From NCBI RefSeq assembly GCF_033473495.1, contig NC_088939.1, positions 4,526,001 to 4,590,000 on the forward strand: DNA of 64,000 nucleotides, in the 5' to 3' direction. This document shows, in pieces, positions 25,420 to 37,928 of the stretch. The DNA is from Cercospora beticola (Eukaryota; Ascomycota; Dothideomycetes; Mycosphaerellales; Mycosphaerellaceae). Within the stretch, counting starts at the first letter, position 1, and each line of letters begins with the position of its first letter. The notes below the pieces were generated by a model, which did no database searches, was not told the DNA's origin, and worked only from the letters and a program-made list of their open reading frames with translations. Both the position numbers and the translations under genes were made by a program.

Positions 25420-26126
25420 GAACCGCGGATGGCAGGGCAAAGGAGATTCGGATACGAGAACGGACCGGAGGGCTTCGTACGGTTACACCAGAGCTGTGGT
25501 CGGTAGCCAGGTGGGTGGACTTTTGCACGTACTCGCAACAAGAGTGAAACATGGATTCAATACTGCATACAGGCCACGGTACGAGCGATAGCTAGTCTCG
25601 TCTGGTCGATATCTATTGCAGGAACAGTCGCATCGTGCCTGTTCGACGACCGTAGTCATGTGAAAATTGATCTAGCATTCTTCTACCACATCGAACAATG
25701 TCAGCTCGTTAGGTTTGCATGATCATGCTCCCATTTCTACATTCTCTGTCAGTTCGCAAAGCTCAATCATGACTGTCAGATTCTCAGCACATCCAAGGAC
25801 AGACGTCAAGTATTCGTCAATATACATAGGCTGGTAGCCAATGTCTCGAGGCCGCAGAGTGGCAATGCAAGAAATGCAGGGACCATAGGACGGAGCAGAA
25901 AGCACGATTTAGAATGGTGTGGCGGATGTGGATGTATGTTGATTATTGACATTATATGTATGAGAGGACAAGTTTCTGTGTCCGACACGGCTTTGACGCA
26001 AACTGCATTACAATTTTAATTTCAGAATCATAACCCATCGGTTTATCAGTCTTGATTCGAATTTTTAGGAAATGGATGATAGAGGTCGACCAGGTTGTCG
26101 AATCATCATGTGGGGCTCTCAGCTCC
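25420..26126. other. intergenic
   Basis: Convergent 3' regions of the fusion gene and the adhesin. Short ORFs only, none recognised. Confidence 0.4.
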
Positions 26127-29100
26127 TTAGAGCTGCATACCAAAAGCTGGGAATCGAGGCGCAGATGTCTCATCGCAAGAGTACTGTACGAGGTATGGCG
26201 ACGCCTGGGTCTGGGGACCCAAGAACTCCGTGCCGTCCGGAGCGGTGACGAGGAGATGGAATTCGGCCTGCAACTGAGCGTTCGCGGCCATGACACGGAT
26301 TGGATAGTAGACGCCTGCTTCGAGTGTGATAGTAACACTGACCGGGGGTTCACCTGTTGTGCAAAGTCAGTTCAATTTCTGTCAATATGTATGAGAGCGA
26401 TTTACCTGGATAACCAGTGAAGCCCTGTGGTGGAGTTGCATAGACTTGCTCCAAGATGGCGTTCGTTCTTGTCCAGCCTGCATATGCGGTTGGACCAATC
26501 CACACGAGCACAATATCGTCAGCATTGTAAGATGTGAATGTGTAGTCTCCAGAGACGCCGGGGTAGATGTAAGCCTGGTGGTTGATTACCCAGTAGTCGC
26601 TAGGAATGACAACGCCGTTGTAAATTTCGAGTGTACCAGTGACACCGATCGGCTTGAAGGAGAATCCGCCAATGGAGGTGGTCACTCCTTGGTGTCTTGG
26701 TGTAATGGTCTTATAAGGCTGCAGTGTTTCGTTAGCGACTTTTCCGCATATTATGGAGCAAGTTACCACTTACCGCGGCTCTGAAGGTAGGGTAGCCTGG
26801 AGCATAGCCACCGCCAATGTTCGCGTAGTCAGCCCAAGCAAGACCTTGGTTGCCACACTGAGTCGGCGCAGGTATTGGTGGAACGACCGGATCGGTGGGA
26901 GGCGCAGGGATCGCGAATGGAGCACTCTGAGAAGTGCCGACGGACTTAGTGACAACTACGATTGGTGCTTGAACAGCTTCGGTCGCGGGGAGGACTTGAA
27001 GAATCGTGCCTTGCGTCATCGGATTACCTGTGACGATAGTGCTTGTAGAAGAGGCCAAACCGTAGCTGGTCGTTGTCACGTACAGTGGACCTTGTTGGAT
27101 CACGGTTCCGGAAGGTGAGCCAGGATCGTAGTTAATCGAAGATGTGGAGACAGGGAAATCGCCAAATGCAGTCGTTGTAGTGTACTGCACAGGGACATCG
27201 ACCTCGACAGTCCCGGTGGGCGCACCATCGACGTAGTTAGTGGTGGTGGCTTCGGCAGGGAAGTTTCCATACGAAGTGATGGTGGTGAGCTGAGGAGGCG
27301 AGTCGACCTCGACTGTGCCTGCAACTTGAGGTGGACCTGGGTTGAAGAGTGCAACGGTAGACGTGGCGACAGCAGCGAACTGGGTTCCAAACGATGTTAT
27401 AGTTTCGTATACCGCCCTCTCGGTGACAGAGACGGTTCCACTTGGCCCACCAGTGTAGATTGTCGTTGAAGCTGGCGTATCAATCAACGGATCATAGACA
27501 GTGGTAGTCGTGAAGACCACTGGTTGATCAACACGGACAGTACCTGGCACAATGGGGGGACCTGGGGTGAAAGACGCCAGAGTGGTTGTAGCTGGAGCTG
27601 CAAACTGCGTACCAAAGTTTGTGGTTGTCTCATATACCGCCCTGTCGGTCACTGAGACGGTTCCGCTTGGCCCACCAGTGTAGATTGTCGTCGAGGCTGG
27701 TGTGTCGATCAGAGGGTCATACACAGTGGTAGTTGTGAAGGTCACTGGTTGATCAACACGAACGGTACCTGGCGTCAAAGGTGGGCCGGCGTTGAACAAT
27801 GCGACAGTCGTCGTGGTCGGCTCGGCAAACTGTGTTCCGTAGTTGGTGGTTGTTTCATACACTGCCTTGTCGGTCACTGAAACGACTCCGCTGGGGCCTC
27901 CCGTGTACACTGTGGTGCTGATGGGGGTATCAACCAAAGGATCATAAATTGTAGTCGTCGAAAGAGTCACTGGCTCATTCAGCTGTACGAGTCCAGTGAC
28001 GATCGGTGGTCCAGGTTGGAACGTGGTGAGCGTTGTGGACGCTTCAGCAGTAAAGGACAGGTCGTAAGATGTGCTTGTCTCATAAACAGCTCTATCAGTG
28101 ACCGAGACGACTCCGCTTGGGCCTCCCGTGTAGACAGTGGTGCTGATAGGGACCTGGATGGCAGGGTCATAAATGGTTGTTGTCGCCAGGCTGACTGGCT
28201 CGTCAAGCTGGACGAGTCCGGTAACAATTGGTGGACCAGGTCGGAATGTGGTGAGTGTTGTTGAGGCCTCTGCAGTGAAAGAGAGGTCATACGATGTGCT
28301 TGTGACGTACACGGCACGGTCAGTGACCGAGACGATGCCGGTAGGGCCGCCGGTATAGACGGTAGTGCTGACAGGGTTCTGAATCGCAGGATCGTAAATG
28401 GTCGTCGTGGAAAGGGTGACTGGCTCGTCAAGCTGGACAACACCAGTGACTACAGGTGGCCCTGCTTGGAAGGTAGTCAAAGTGGCCGAAGCCTCTGCGG
28501 TGAAAGAAAGATCGTATGAGGTTGTCGTAGTGTAAATGGCACGATCCGTCACGAAAACTGTCCCTGAAGGTCCTCCAGTATAATCAGTGGTAGACACGGC
28601 ATCGACGATAGCCGGATCGTAAATGGTTGTCGTGGTTAGAGTAACTGGCTCGTCAAGTTGGACAAGACCAGTAACTACAGGTGGCCCTGGCTGGAAGGTA
28701 GTCAAGGTCGTTGAAGCCTCTGCGGTAAAAGAAAGATCGTACGAGGTCGTCGTAGTGTAAATGGCACGATCCGTAACAAAGACTGTGCCAAGAGGACCTC
28801 CGGTATAAACGGTAGAAGAAACTGCCTCTACGATAGCCGGATCGTAAATAGCAGAGGTAGTGAAGGAAACAGGCAGGTCCAGCTCCACAAGACCAGTTAC
28901 GACAGGTGGGCCAGGAGCAAATGATGTAAGAGTAGAGCTTGAGGGGGCTGCAATAGCGGTGTTGTAAACGGTGGTAGTCGAGTAAATAGCACGATCGGTT
29001 ATGAAAACTGTGCCCGAGGGACCACCCGTGTAAACCGTGCTAGAAACTGCAGATTCGATAGCAGGGTCATAAATCGCGGATGTGGTAAATGAGACTGGAA

Positions 29101-30448
29101 GGTCCAGCTCGACTAGGCCAGTCGTAAGAGGAGGTCCAGGCGTGAAAGATGTCAGTGTAGAACTAGAAGGGGCCGCAATGGCAGTGTTATAGATTGTAGT
29201 CGTCGAGTAGACAGCACGATCCCTGATTACGACCGTACCAGATGGACCTCCATTGTAAATAGTTGTCGTAATTGGCGATTGAATTTCCGGATCGTATACC
29301 GCAGATGTGGTGTACGACACGGGAAGATCAAGCTCTACCAGTCCAGTCGTGAGTGGCGGCCCCGGCGCGAAAGGCGTAATAGTGGTGCTAGTGGCGGCCG
29401 AAATAGCAGTGTTGTAGACAGTAGTCGTAGAGTAGACAGCTCGGTCAGTGACGATCACCGTTCCAGATGGGCCTCCATTATAGATAGTGGTTGTGACAGG
29501 TGACTGAATTTCTGGATCGTATACCGCAGATGTAGTGAACGATACTGGGAGATCGAGCTCCACCAAGCCAGTCGTGAGAGGCGGTCCGGGCGCGAAAGTC
29601 GTCAGAGTTGAAGTCGCGGAAATTGTGATCGCAGTGTTGTAGACAGTGGTGGTCTCATAAACTTCAGGTGCTCTGACGACAATCAATCCGGTAGGCTGGC
29701 CGGGGACATACTCAGTGGAAGTCGTACCCTCACGAAGCGACGGGTCGTAGATCGTTGTGGTTTCAAAATCCACTGGCTGGTCGATGATGACAGTCCCGGG
29801 ACCACCGGCAACACCAGGAACTGTGGTCGTGGCAGACGCTGTGATGGTAGGATCGTATTCGGTGATGGTAGTCAAGTTGGGAAGTGCAGTAGCGCCAGGC
29901 TGAGGAGTTGTAGTCGTAGGGCCAGTAGCACCGCCTGTTGGTGGCAGTTGAATGATGATAGTCCCAGGCTGGCCAGTGACAGTCTGAGTCACGGTAGTGG
30001 TAACAGGCGCAACGATTGTAGAGACAGTGACGGTTGTGGTGGTGTAGTTTCCTGGAAGAACGATGATGACTGTTCCTTGCTGGCGTCCGCTTGGTTGTGC
30101 GATGGTAGTCGTCACGGTTGTAGTCACAACGCTGGTAGCATTGAGGGTGAACGATGTCGAAGTCACGTAGTCGGTTTCGCAGGGTCCATAGCCGTTGCAG
30201 GTTGGCTGATCGTACGACGGTCCATATGCAGGAGGCGGGCTGGGTTGGTCGTATTTCGGAGGTGCTGGCTCAGCATATTCTGGCTGATCATATGCTGGAG
30301 GTGCTGGCTCGTTGTACGATGGATGATCGTACGTCGGAGGTGCAGGTTCGTTGTACGAAGGCTGATAGCGATCAGCTAGCTGTTTATACGAGACAGGCTT
30401 CGCGAGCACCAGGCTCTGCGAAGCCAAAAGGAGGAAAAACGAAAACAT
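26127..30448 (-). CDS. GPI-less repeat adhesin with C-terminal PA14/GLEYA-like domain
   Basis: Cell-surface or matrix adhesin of 1,404 aa. Exons on the minus strand are 30448-26774, 26718-26406 and 26353-26127; introns begin GTAAGT and GTAAAT and the frame is kept. I start at residue M62 of the longer open frame because it opens a clear signal peptide (FSFFLLLASQSLVLA). Next comes a Pro/Tyr-rich region with P-x-Y-x-x-PAPP units (residues ~30-85). Thr-rich degenerate repeats lead into about ten tandem 75-residue units. The C-terminal ~190 residues carry YWVINHQAYIYPGVSGDYTF, then ADDIVLVWIGPTAYAGW and LEAGVYYPIRV, matching PA14/GLEYA carbohydrate-binding lectin domains of fungal adhesins. No GPI-anchor tail is visible. 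Very high Thr/Ser content predicts heavy O-glycosylation. Confidence 0.9.
27320..29600 (-). repeat. ten tandem 225 bp repeats within the adhesin
   Basis: Each 75-aa unit contains PGPP, TGLVELD or TGLVQLDEPV, a YDP motif, YTGGPSGTV, VTDRAVY and a Thr-rich end. Three sequence groups follow each other (YDPEIQ, YDPAI, YDPLID variants), indicating stepwise intragenic duplication. Confidence 0.9.
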
Positions 30449-32634
30449 CCCGACGGGGCGACTCCGTACGGGAGGTAGAGAGCGGGTTTGCTGCGGCGAG
30501 CGGACGTGCAAATGTATTGCGTGACTTGCAATCAAAGGAGCGAGGGCACTACTTATCTTTTGGTTGGTTTCGAGCCTCCATGGTCGCTGGCGGACGGTAT
30601 GAAACATTACACTTCTGCAAGCATACTGCATGACGCGTTGGTTCCTGCATTACCACGCGCGAGAGTATTGCCGACATGTCGATATGCCAGCTGAAGACGG
30701 GTGGAAGACACGTGCTAGCAGTTCAATAGCAATGTCTTATCCTGCCCGCGATCTGTGTCGTCCGATTATAGACAGGATCGGCGGAGCGGCAGCGTGAAAT
30801 TCCTATGGAATTTTGGAAACCAAGTGCCCAAAGGTGAAACAGCGGCAGATCTCAAGAGCACTCTCACAGAGAGAAATTGCAATGAGCCATGCAGCTATAC
30901 GTTGATCGAGCATCGAACGCATGCCTCCGGCGATGTAAGAGCGAGCGAGGCTAGTCTCTCAGTCGATGCCTTCCATTAGCACCCAGTAAGCATTGTGTAA
31001 TACAACATCGTTTGCCTTCACTATTTTCGATTGAAGATCTTGGATAAAGCCGATGAAGCGGGAGCGAATGGCATCTCTGACCGGGACGGAAATGCAACGA
31101 TCGATAGACTGTCCTCCTACCCATGCCGCGTTTGCCCCGCATCTGCCATCTCGCAGACTGGTCAAATGGAACGCGCCGTAAGTGACGTGCCTGGACTCAC
31201 TCACGGGCCGTTGAGCAATCGATAGCAGCTTTGGTACAGCTGACCTCATTCCTGTTTACGTTTGTGGAAAACATCGTGGGAATTGTCACAGCTGCAGGGC
31301 GTTGCAAAGTCAGCTGTGAATAGCATACGAAGTGACAGCCCGAAAGAGGTTAGCCGGCGGGGACTTCTCAGCTTAAGCATGACTGGTTCCATGGATACAG
31401 CTTTGCAATCTCCAGAAGACGTTGGACTCAACCGTAAAGAGATCGCGATCCGAATCCGAAGCACCCCGGCCGATGCTTTTTGCCGTTCAGACCACATTGT
31501 GATTCCTTCCATGGCATCGCAAAGTGTTTGGATATCAGCGTTCGAATAGCCAGAGCTCCCTCGCAATATGTCGAATCGTAGCAACAAGCATTATTCTTAG
31601 ACTGAGCGTTGGTTTACCAGAGCTTGAGTTCCGCTTAGCAGTGTAGGCGTACTGTTCGTTGGCCACACCTACAATGCGAAGGCGGCCGATCGCATTGCTC
31701 TTATTAATGAAATAGCACTGTCTTATTCGAGGTGGATCCCATCACTTGGATCATCGTTGGACGATTCTGAACACATGTCGAAGTGAAATGATTCCAATTC
31801 TTCCCTCGTGGACCAGTGAACATTCATGTTCTCGATGCAGTTCATCTCTGGGCGCTATCACATCTCATAAACATCAATCTGCGGTCTGCTCCGATGTTTC
31901 CTTTGTGGACGTCAATCTCGTCCTCTTCAGGCGTTGTCCTTGGCACAGAGGGCAATCTGTCTGGTCTCGACTTACAAGCCGGCCGCTCACTGGAGCGAAT
32001 CTGGTGTGCCATCGCAGCGTTAGGCAATATTTCAACAACATCTCCCGCAAGTCGCCCGACTGGGTAGGTTTTCAGGTCAAAAGCGACAGTGCTCAATGGC
32101 ACATAAGCGGGGATGTCCCCACCCATGCATGCAATGCTTCTCGACACAAGCACTCGACTTTGATCCCAAATAGTCAGAGTCCTGTGATGTTGTTTGACGA
32201 TCTCCGGCTGAGGACAAATGGACAGAGGACTTTCACCGTGAGCGCAATGCAGCTCTACCTCCCAAGTCAACCGGCGGGTATTGCTGTAGAATACGATTGG
32301 CGCTCGACATTCAAGTTGTGCCGTCGAGTTGTAAGTTTCGGCGTGGGCGCCTTTCTTGGCAGGTACATGCAGTCTACGCCCGTGGCGAATGATTATAGCC
32401 ACTATCCGATGGCATCGTAAACAGTCTGCTTCCAATTTTTCGTGCAACTTGATGAGGAGTTGCTGCGAGCTGAAACGCCATGTGGCGGAGGCGAAGCGCA
32501 CCGGCGTAAAGCTTCCTTGCGCGGAGCGGCACGACAAGGCTGTATTGTTTTGCACCTCTCAGCCCCTCCCCATGCCGTAGCCAGATCGTATCCTCAACGA
32601 GCAGGTCATTTGCAAAGCTTCACTCAGGCATCTT
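30449..32634. other. long intergenic stretch
   Basis: Starts with the adhesin promoter. Two overlapping opposite ORFs (31746-32420 plus, 31842-32555 minus) reach 224-237 codons but show no motif, signal peptide or family resemblance. I do not call either. No repeats or RNA genes seen. Confidence 0.35.
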
Positions 32635-34427
32635 GTGAAGAACAACGGCTATAGCATGGTTTCACGCACAGCCGCTTTCCAACGGATCGAAAACGCACAC
32701 GGCAGCGACATCGACCTTGTGCCACTGACAGACACACGACACGATGCAGGCTCGACCCTCCGCAAGCAAATAAAGCAGCAGCAACATGGCGTGCCTGCAA
32801 GCAAGCCTCTGCTTGACGGGAAAGATACCCTCGCGGCCTCGGTCTCCATTGTATGCTGTGCCACAGCATCGATCGTGGTAATGGACGAGCACCTCGCCTG
32901 GAGTCTGGGCGTAAAGTACCAACTCATTGTTGTTGGCTTCCTGCTCAGCATCATGAATCTTTGACTCGATTACACTGCGCCGTTGTTCTTTCTTTGCTGC
33001 GAGGCTCGGGGAGCAGCGACTTTGCAGAACTTCGAAGCGATCATGCGCGCCACGCTTCTTGGAGAGAACATCAGCTATATCTGGAGGGCCGTTTCTCTGC
33101 TGCTAAAGATCTTGCCAATAGCACTGAGCGTTGGGTACAAACTGTTCGTGGGCGGCATCAGTACGCATGAGATTGGCGCCAGCGGCGAGATGTACCCTAA
33201 GTTCTTCGGCTTGTACGCTCCTCCTGGATTGGACTGGACTGGCCCGATCCTGATGACGAACGTGACTTTACCATTCATACAAGCGACAGCAACGAATGTG
33301 TCTTTCTACTCTGCTGAAGGAGTTCCGAAGCTCGATCCGCCGTATCGCAAACTTCCTCGAGCGTATGGTTACAACATGCTTATGCTTGACGAACACTCTG
33401 TCGCCATGCTCGACACTCCAAAACCTGAGTGGGTGAGCCGAGTGCAAGCGGATCTTGAATTGGGAGAGCGATGGAATGTAACTGCAACAGTCACAGCCAC
33501 CGTTTCTGTCAAGAATGACACTGCCGACGAGTTTCGCAACCTGGATCGAGACGAAGATGAGGCGTACTGGGCAGGATATGGTGCCATTGCGGGCCAAGAG
33601 TGGCCGAATAGTACTTTCGCCACTGCGAACCGGCACAATGGCTGGAGCACAGGTCTCATGTCAAATCGAGGCGGGCAAGGCGACGAGTCTTGGACTTATA
33701 TTGGCCTGTACCCGAATGTACGCACACGATCCGAGTAGCGTGCAGTGGGACATGGACCATTGCACGGGGCATCGTGGAGCTAGTGGAAGGGAAATGCGAC
33801 CTTGCAGAGGGGATGAAGTCGGAGAATTTCGAGCGGGATCAAAGAGTGCTCCGAGACAATAATCTGAATATGGCAGAGCACTATTTGCCCAACCTCAACC
33901 ACTTCCTGGGACCGTTTACCGTACTTCGAAATGACTCTAGGTGGATTGCGCCCACCATGACGGCAGTGGTTGCTTCGATGAAGTGGTCGCTCATTACCGT
34001 TGTGAACGACCCGTCCAGACCTGGCTGGGATACGAACTGGGATGGCATCTACGCCAACACTGGACTGAAGTACACTGCAAGGCCTAAGATCGTGTCTTCG
34101 AAATTGACCTTACAAAGATCATACTTGATTTTGCTACTCTTCGCAGTCCAGCCAACCATGACACTCGCGATGATCGCAGGCAGTATGATGCCCCGCAAGG
34201 TCCCAGTGGGCAAGGGCTTTGGTATCATTGCCGTGTTGGCAGGTGTACGACCGGAATCGTTGGGCATTCTCAAGGGCGCAGGGTTCTCGGGCGAGGTGAC
34301 GGAGCCCATTCAATTGAACATTCACATCGTAGAGGATGAGAGCAGGTCGGCCAAGATAGTCTATACCCTGAGCGACCAAGGCCCGGGCCCAGCAGAGGAT
34401 TTACACCGACGTTGGCGATATAGCTAG
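32635..34427 (+). pseudogene. fungal multi-pass membrane protein of unknown function, broken
   Basis: It resembles a family of ~550-600 aa hypothetical membrane proteins common in Dothideomycetes, which have two or three helices near the N-terminus, a long extracellular part and one C-terminal helix. Readable family blocks are GFLLSIMNL, FFLCCEARGAATLQNFEAIM and LPIALSVGYKLFVGG. Further on are AYGYNMLMLDEHSVAMLD, TWTIARGIVELVEGKC and the C-terminal YLILLLFAVQPTMTLAMI and GKGFGIIAVLAGVRPESL. An in-frame TGA (32962-32964) sits between MNL and LDY. The frame also shifts near 33715-33740, where a TAG follows YPNVRTRSE but the family sequence continues in another frame. No plausible intron removes either defect. 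The molecular role of the family is unknown. Confidence 0.65.
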
Positions 34428-35336
34428 TAGCTGTTGAGATTGGGCTTGGACCATTGCTTTTGTACCTCGCTGCTGCTCAAAATGTCCAGCACGGAGAGCG
34501 TGACGATAAGGCGAAAATATCAGAGCCCCAAGTAGCATTCAAACAACCACTCGGGCATGTATTTCATTGCAGCCGAACTCCAGACCTCCACTTTCTGTGC
34601 GACGGTGATGTCGGTAGATGGATTATGTGATCCAACAGTCTCCAATGTTGAATTCTGATTTCAATCGGGCAAATGCACTTCCAAAGTTCTTCAAATGCTG
34701 GCATATTCCCGGTGAGCAAAGTGTAAACTTCCAGGATCTTGTATAGAGAAACTGGCAGCGGATAAAGTCTGTCAAGAGTCGTATCTTTATTGGCTTCCGC
34801 ACTCCACGACGTCTCCGTAAAAAGTCCGAGGTAGTCGTGGGTTTGTTGAAGAGTTGAAATGGTTCTAGCCCTGGAAATTTTGTCTCGGCGCATCTTCGCC
34901 CATGTCGAAAATGACGTCCAAGTCAAGCTCACCGCAGCAGTTTCAAGGTTCACTGCCTCCATTCAGCTCTGCACCGTAGTGCGCATGAGCTTCAGACATG
35001 CGATGCTGTTTCGATTTAATGTGCATTGCGTTTGTTCGATATTGGTCCAATAGAGATGGGCGTTGAAGTGCCGCACAGGGTTGTAGTCTGAGAGCAGTCA
35101 GAAGGTGAAGTCCAAGTGGGAGTCATGCTTCTTCACAATTGCATCGCCCTTGCAAGGGTTATCCTTGTAACTTAGCCCATCAATGGACAAAATGTTCCTG
35201 GCGATGCAACGTCATTGTTGTTGGTCAAGACATGCGTATGTGAGAAGCTGTTCGGACTTCACACGCAGCTCCAGCATAGGCCCGAGCATCGTTTTTCCTT
35301 TCGCTAACGCTCAGTCGAAGACTGTCCTAGCACAAA
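34428..35336. other. intergenic, one weak ORF
   Basis: A 132-codon minus-strand ORF at 34564-34962 has normal composition but no recognisable domain. It is left as a doubtful hypothetical. The final part is the promoter of the DUF3237 gene. Confidence 0.35.
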
Positions 35337-35904
35337 ATGGCTCCAACTCTCGAACACCACTTCACAGTCCGAGCATACTTCGATGGTCCCAACATCCTCA
35401 ATTGCGGAACAGTCAAAGGTGGACCACAAAGAACAGTCGTTCCTCTCAACACCGGCTGGCTGATAGGCCTTGGCCCATCTGCAGGTGCAACAGCAGAATT
35501 GCTTCCAGGAAGTGGAGACTGGCTCTCGTGAGAAATGCTCCTTCACACGCTCTCGTGTCGAGACTCTAACAATCGTTCTCCAACAGCTCAACCCGCAAAC
35601 CAACACCAGCCACCTTGACGTCCGACTCAGTTTCAGAACACCCGAGGGTCACGGCATTTATGTGCATTATGATGGCATGATGCAAGTGGATGAAGCTTGC
35701 CTGGCAGCAATCCTGAACAAGGATGCTAAGACAACACAATATGGCGACCATGAACTGTTCTCGACGCCGATTATGGAGACGAGTGATGAGAGTAAGAAGT
35801 GGATTGAAAGCTCCAGCTGGGTTGCAGAAGGGCGATGGGTTGTGGAGGACGGCAAGGTCGCGATTGAGTATGAGGTATACCGTGTCCGACCAACGAAGAA
35901 GTGA
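35337..35904 (+). CDS. DUF3237 domain protein
   Basis: 161 aa in two exons (35337-35527 and 35610-35904). I place the acceptor at AACACCAG (35609) because it restores the family sequence GDWLS-HLDVRLSFRTPEG in frame; an earlier AG would not. The family is a small single-domain beta-barrel protein of unknown biochemical role, common in fungi and bacteria, often near oxidoreductases. Visible blocks are an N-terminal HHFTVRAYFDGP, GTVKGGPQRTVVP, GTAA-like GATAELLPGSGDW, and the C-terminal AEGRWVVEDGKVAIEYEVYRV. No signal peptide. It lies convergent with a GMC oxidoreductase 135 bp away. Confidence 0.85.
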
Positions 35905-36039
35905 AAGACCTGGACTCTGTTGCTTGCGTGCTTGAAGTTGTATGTATGATGAGGCTGGTTCTTCCGCTGTTGATTGGTGCTGCATATACCAGAATTTGGC
36001 TTATTCTCGTCGTTCCAATGTCTGACTTACGTTCGTTCC

Positions 36040-37928
36040 TCATGCCCTCGCCTTGATCAAATCCGCAGCCTTCTCACCGATCATATAAATAGTGCTCTGC
36101 AAATGCTGACTCGGAATGATCGGGATGATGCTCGCGTCCACGATACTCAGCCTCTGAGTGCCGTAGACCAACAAGGTATCGCTGACACAGCCACCCAGTT
36201 CCTCTGGCATCATTGGGCAACTGCACGAAGGATGCGCGAAGCTTGGAGCTAGCGTCTGCTGCTCTACCAATGCGTCGTAAATTTCGACATCAGAAGTGTA
36301 CTGTGCTCCTGGCACGGTCTCTGAGATGGAGAACTTCTCCTGGAGGGGAGGGTACGAGAAAAGTTCGCGCAGATATCGCATTCCGACGGACAATATCCGT
36401 CGGTCGACAGGGTTGACGAATGCGTTGTAGAGGACGTTTGGAGGACCAGTTGGGTTGGCTGGATTCAGGTGAACTGTTCCACGCGATACAGGCTTCTGAA
36501 CAGCTACGATGCTGTAGGTTGCGTCTGCTGGAATGGGGAACTCGGCTACAGCGGCGTCTTTGCGACCGAAGATCGAGCTGATAATGTCCCTTTGAGCGGT
36601 AAAGCCAGCAAGAAGTTCGGCATTGTTCTGGTAGAGCGATGGCAGGTAGTCGAGGGCATTCTCGTTGTCAAGCTGGGAGCTGACGCTGCTGAAGTTTGCA
36701 GTCATGTCCGGAAGGGAAATGAATGCGAGGGCATTTCCGCGAGCATAGGTGTACGGTCCTGTCTTGCTGACTTCATATTCTTCCCAGGCAGAAGCATTGA
36801 ACGTCGCGTTGTTCATCAGCGAGTTCACGCTTGGGAATGTAGTGGAGGTAGTGTTGAAGATAACGGTAGCGTACGGGTGATCCTGGAAGTTTGATCCAAC
36901 AGCATCAAGCTCGACCTTCACTTCAATACCGGCTGCTTCGAGAACTGGTTTTGGACCAACGCCGCTCAATTGCAGAAGTTTGGGAGTCTGGATCGCACCT
37001 GCTGCGAGAATGACTTCCTTTTTTGCATTGACAATAGCGGTTTCTCCAGTGCCGCCAGATACAACCTCAACACCAGTGGCGGTGGACGGAGAATTGGCAT
37101 CGCCAAAGACAATCTTCTCTGCTGTAGTGCCAGTCAAAACTTTGAGGTTTTTGCGTTCAGAGACCGGATCGATGAAGGCGTAGCGAGCATGTGCTCTGCG
37201 CCCAGTGTTCTTGTCCACCGTGTTCGGGTACCACGACGGTCCATAAGCCTCGCCATTGTTGCCGTCAATTGGAATATGAACTCCAGTAGCTCTCCAGGCA
37301 TCCCAGTAGTCCTTGATATCAGGATACTGAGTATCAACAATGCTCACAGGCAAAGGCCCATCACCATACGCTTCAGGATCCCAGGTAATGTTGAAGTTCT
37401 CGGCGACAGCTGCAGATGGAGGCTGGAAGGTGGTACCCTTCTTGAAGTATGGAAACAGGCCTTGCCAGCCCCAGCCTTCGTTTCCAAGCGCTTCCCAAGC
37501 ATCATAGTCAGCGGCAGAACCCCGATCATAAACCATTCCATTGATCACTGAGCCTCCTCCCAGCACCTTCGCCACAAGGACGTTGAAGGTGGAGTTTCCA
37601 AGTGCCGGCTCGGGCAGCGATGTGATATTCTCCCATATGAGACCAGCACTGGAGGTGAGATCGTTGGCCTTGTACGGAATTTTGGTGGCATCAGTGTCCA
37701 CTGACTCGCCGCTCTCGATAACAAGGACGGTGACTGGTACTCTGGTGAGTGACTGGCTCCTGCCGCATTGTTCCCGGACTAACCTTGCTCATCTTCGCTG
37801 AGACGGTTTGCAACGACCAGACCGGAGACGCCGCCACCGACTATCACATAGTCATATTCTTGAGTTGCCGGTGCAGCGCATACAAGTCCCAAGGCGCCGA
37901 GAAGCGAGTATGCTGTGAAGGACTTCAT
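36040..37928 (-). CDS. secreted GMC family FAD oxidoreductase
   Basis: 614 aa in two exons on the minus strand (37928-37784 and 37739-36040) with a 44 bp intron starting GTTAGT and ending CCAGAG. Residues 1-19 are a signal peptide (MKSFTAYSLLGALGLVCAA), so the enzyme is extracellular. The FAD-binding motif YDYVIVGGGVSGLVVANRL follows, then the GMC signature LGGGSVINGMVYDRGS. The C-terminal domain has HPSCSCPMMPEELGG, DASIIPIIPSQHLQSTIYMIGEKAADLI with the catalytic His. Length is usual for aryl-alcohol oxidase, glucose oxidase and versicolorin B synthase-like enzymes. The alcohol substrate cannot be told from the sequence. Confidence 0.93.

Noticed and set aside
29948..30633. Long plus-strand ORFs opposite the adhesin.
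   Set aside because: They are shadows of the repetitive minus-strand coding region; the adhesin frame has signal peptide, introns and domain support.
31746..32555. Two overlapping opposite ORFs of 224 and 237 codons.
   Set aside because: No motif, signal peptide, intron or codon pattern favours either; each may be a chance ORF.
33716..33744. A 28 bp GT-AG segment as an intron repairing the membrane protein frame.
   Set aside because: Too short for a fungal spliceosomal intron, and the resulting frame does not restore the family sequence.
34564..34962. 132-codon minus-strand ORF as a gene.
   Set aside because: No recognisable family or splice-joined continuation; kept only as a mention in the intergenic entry.
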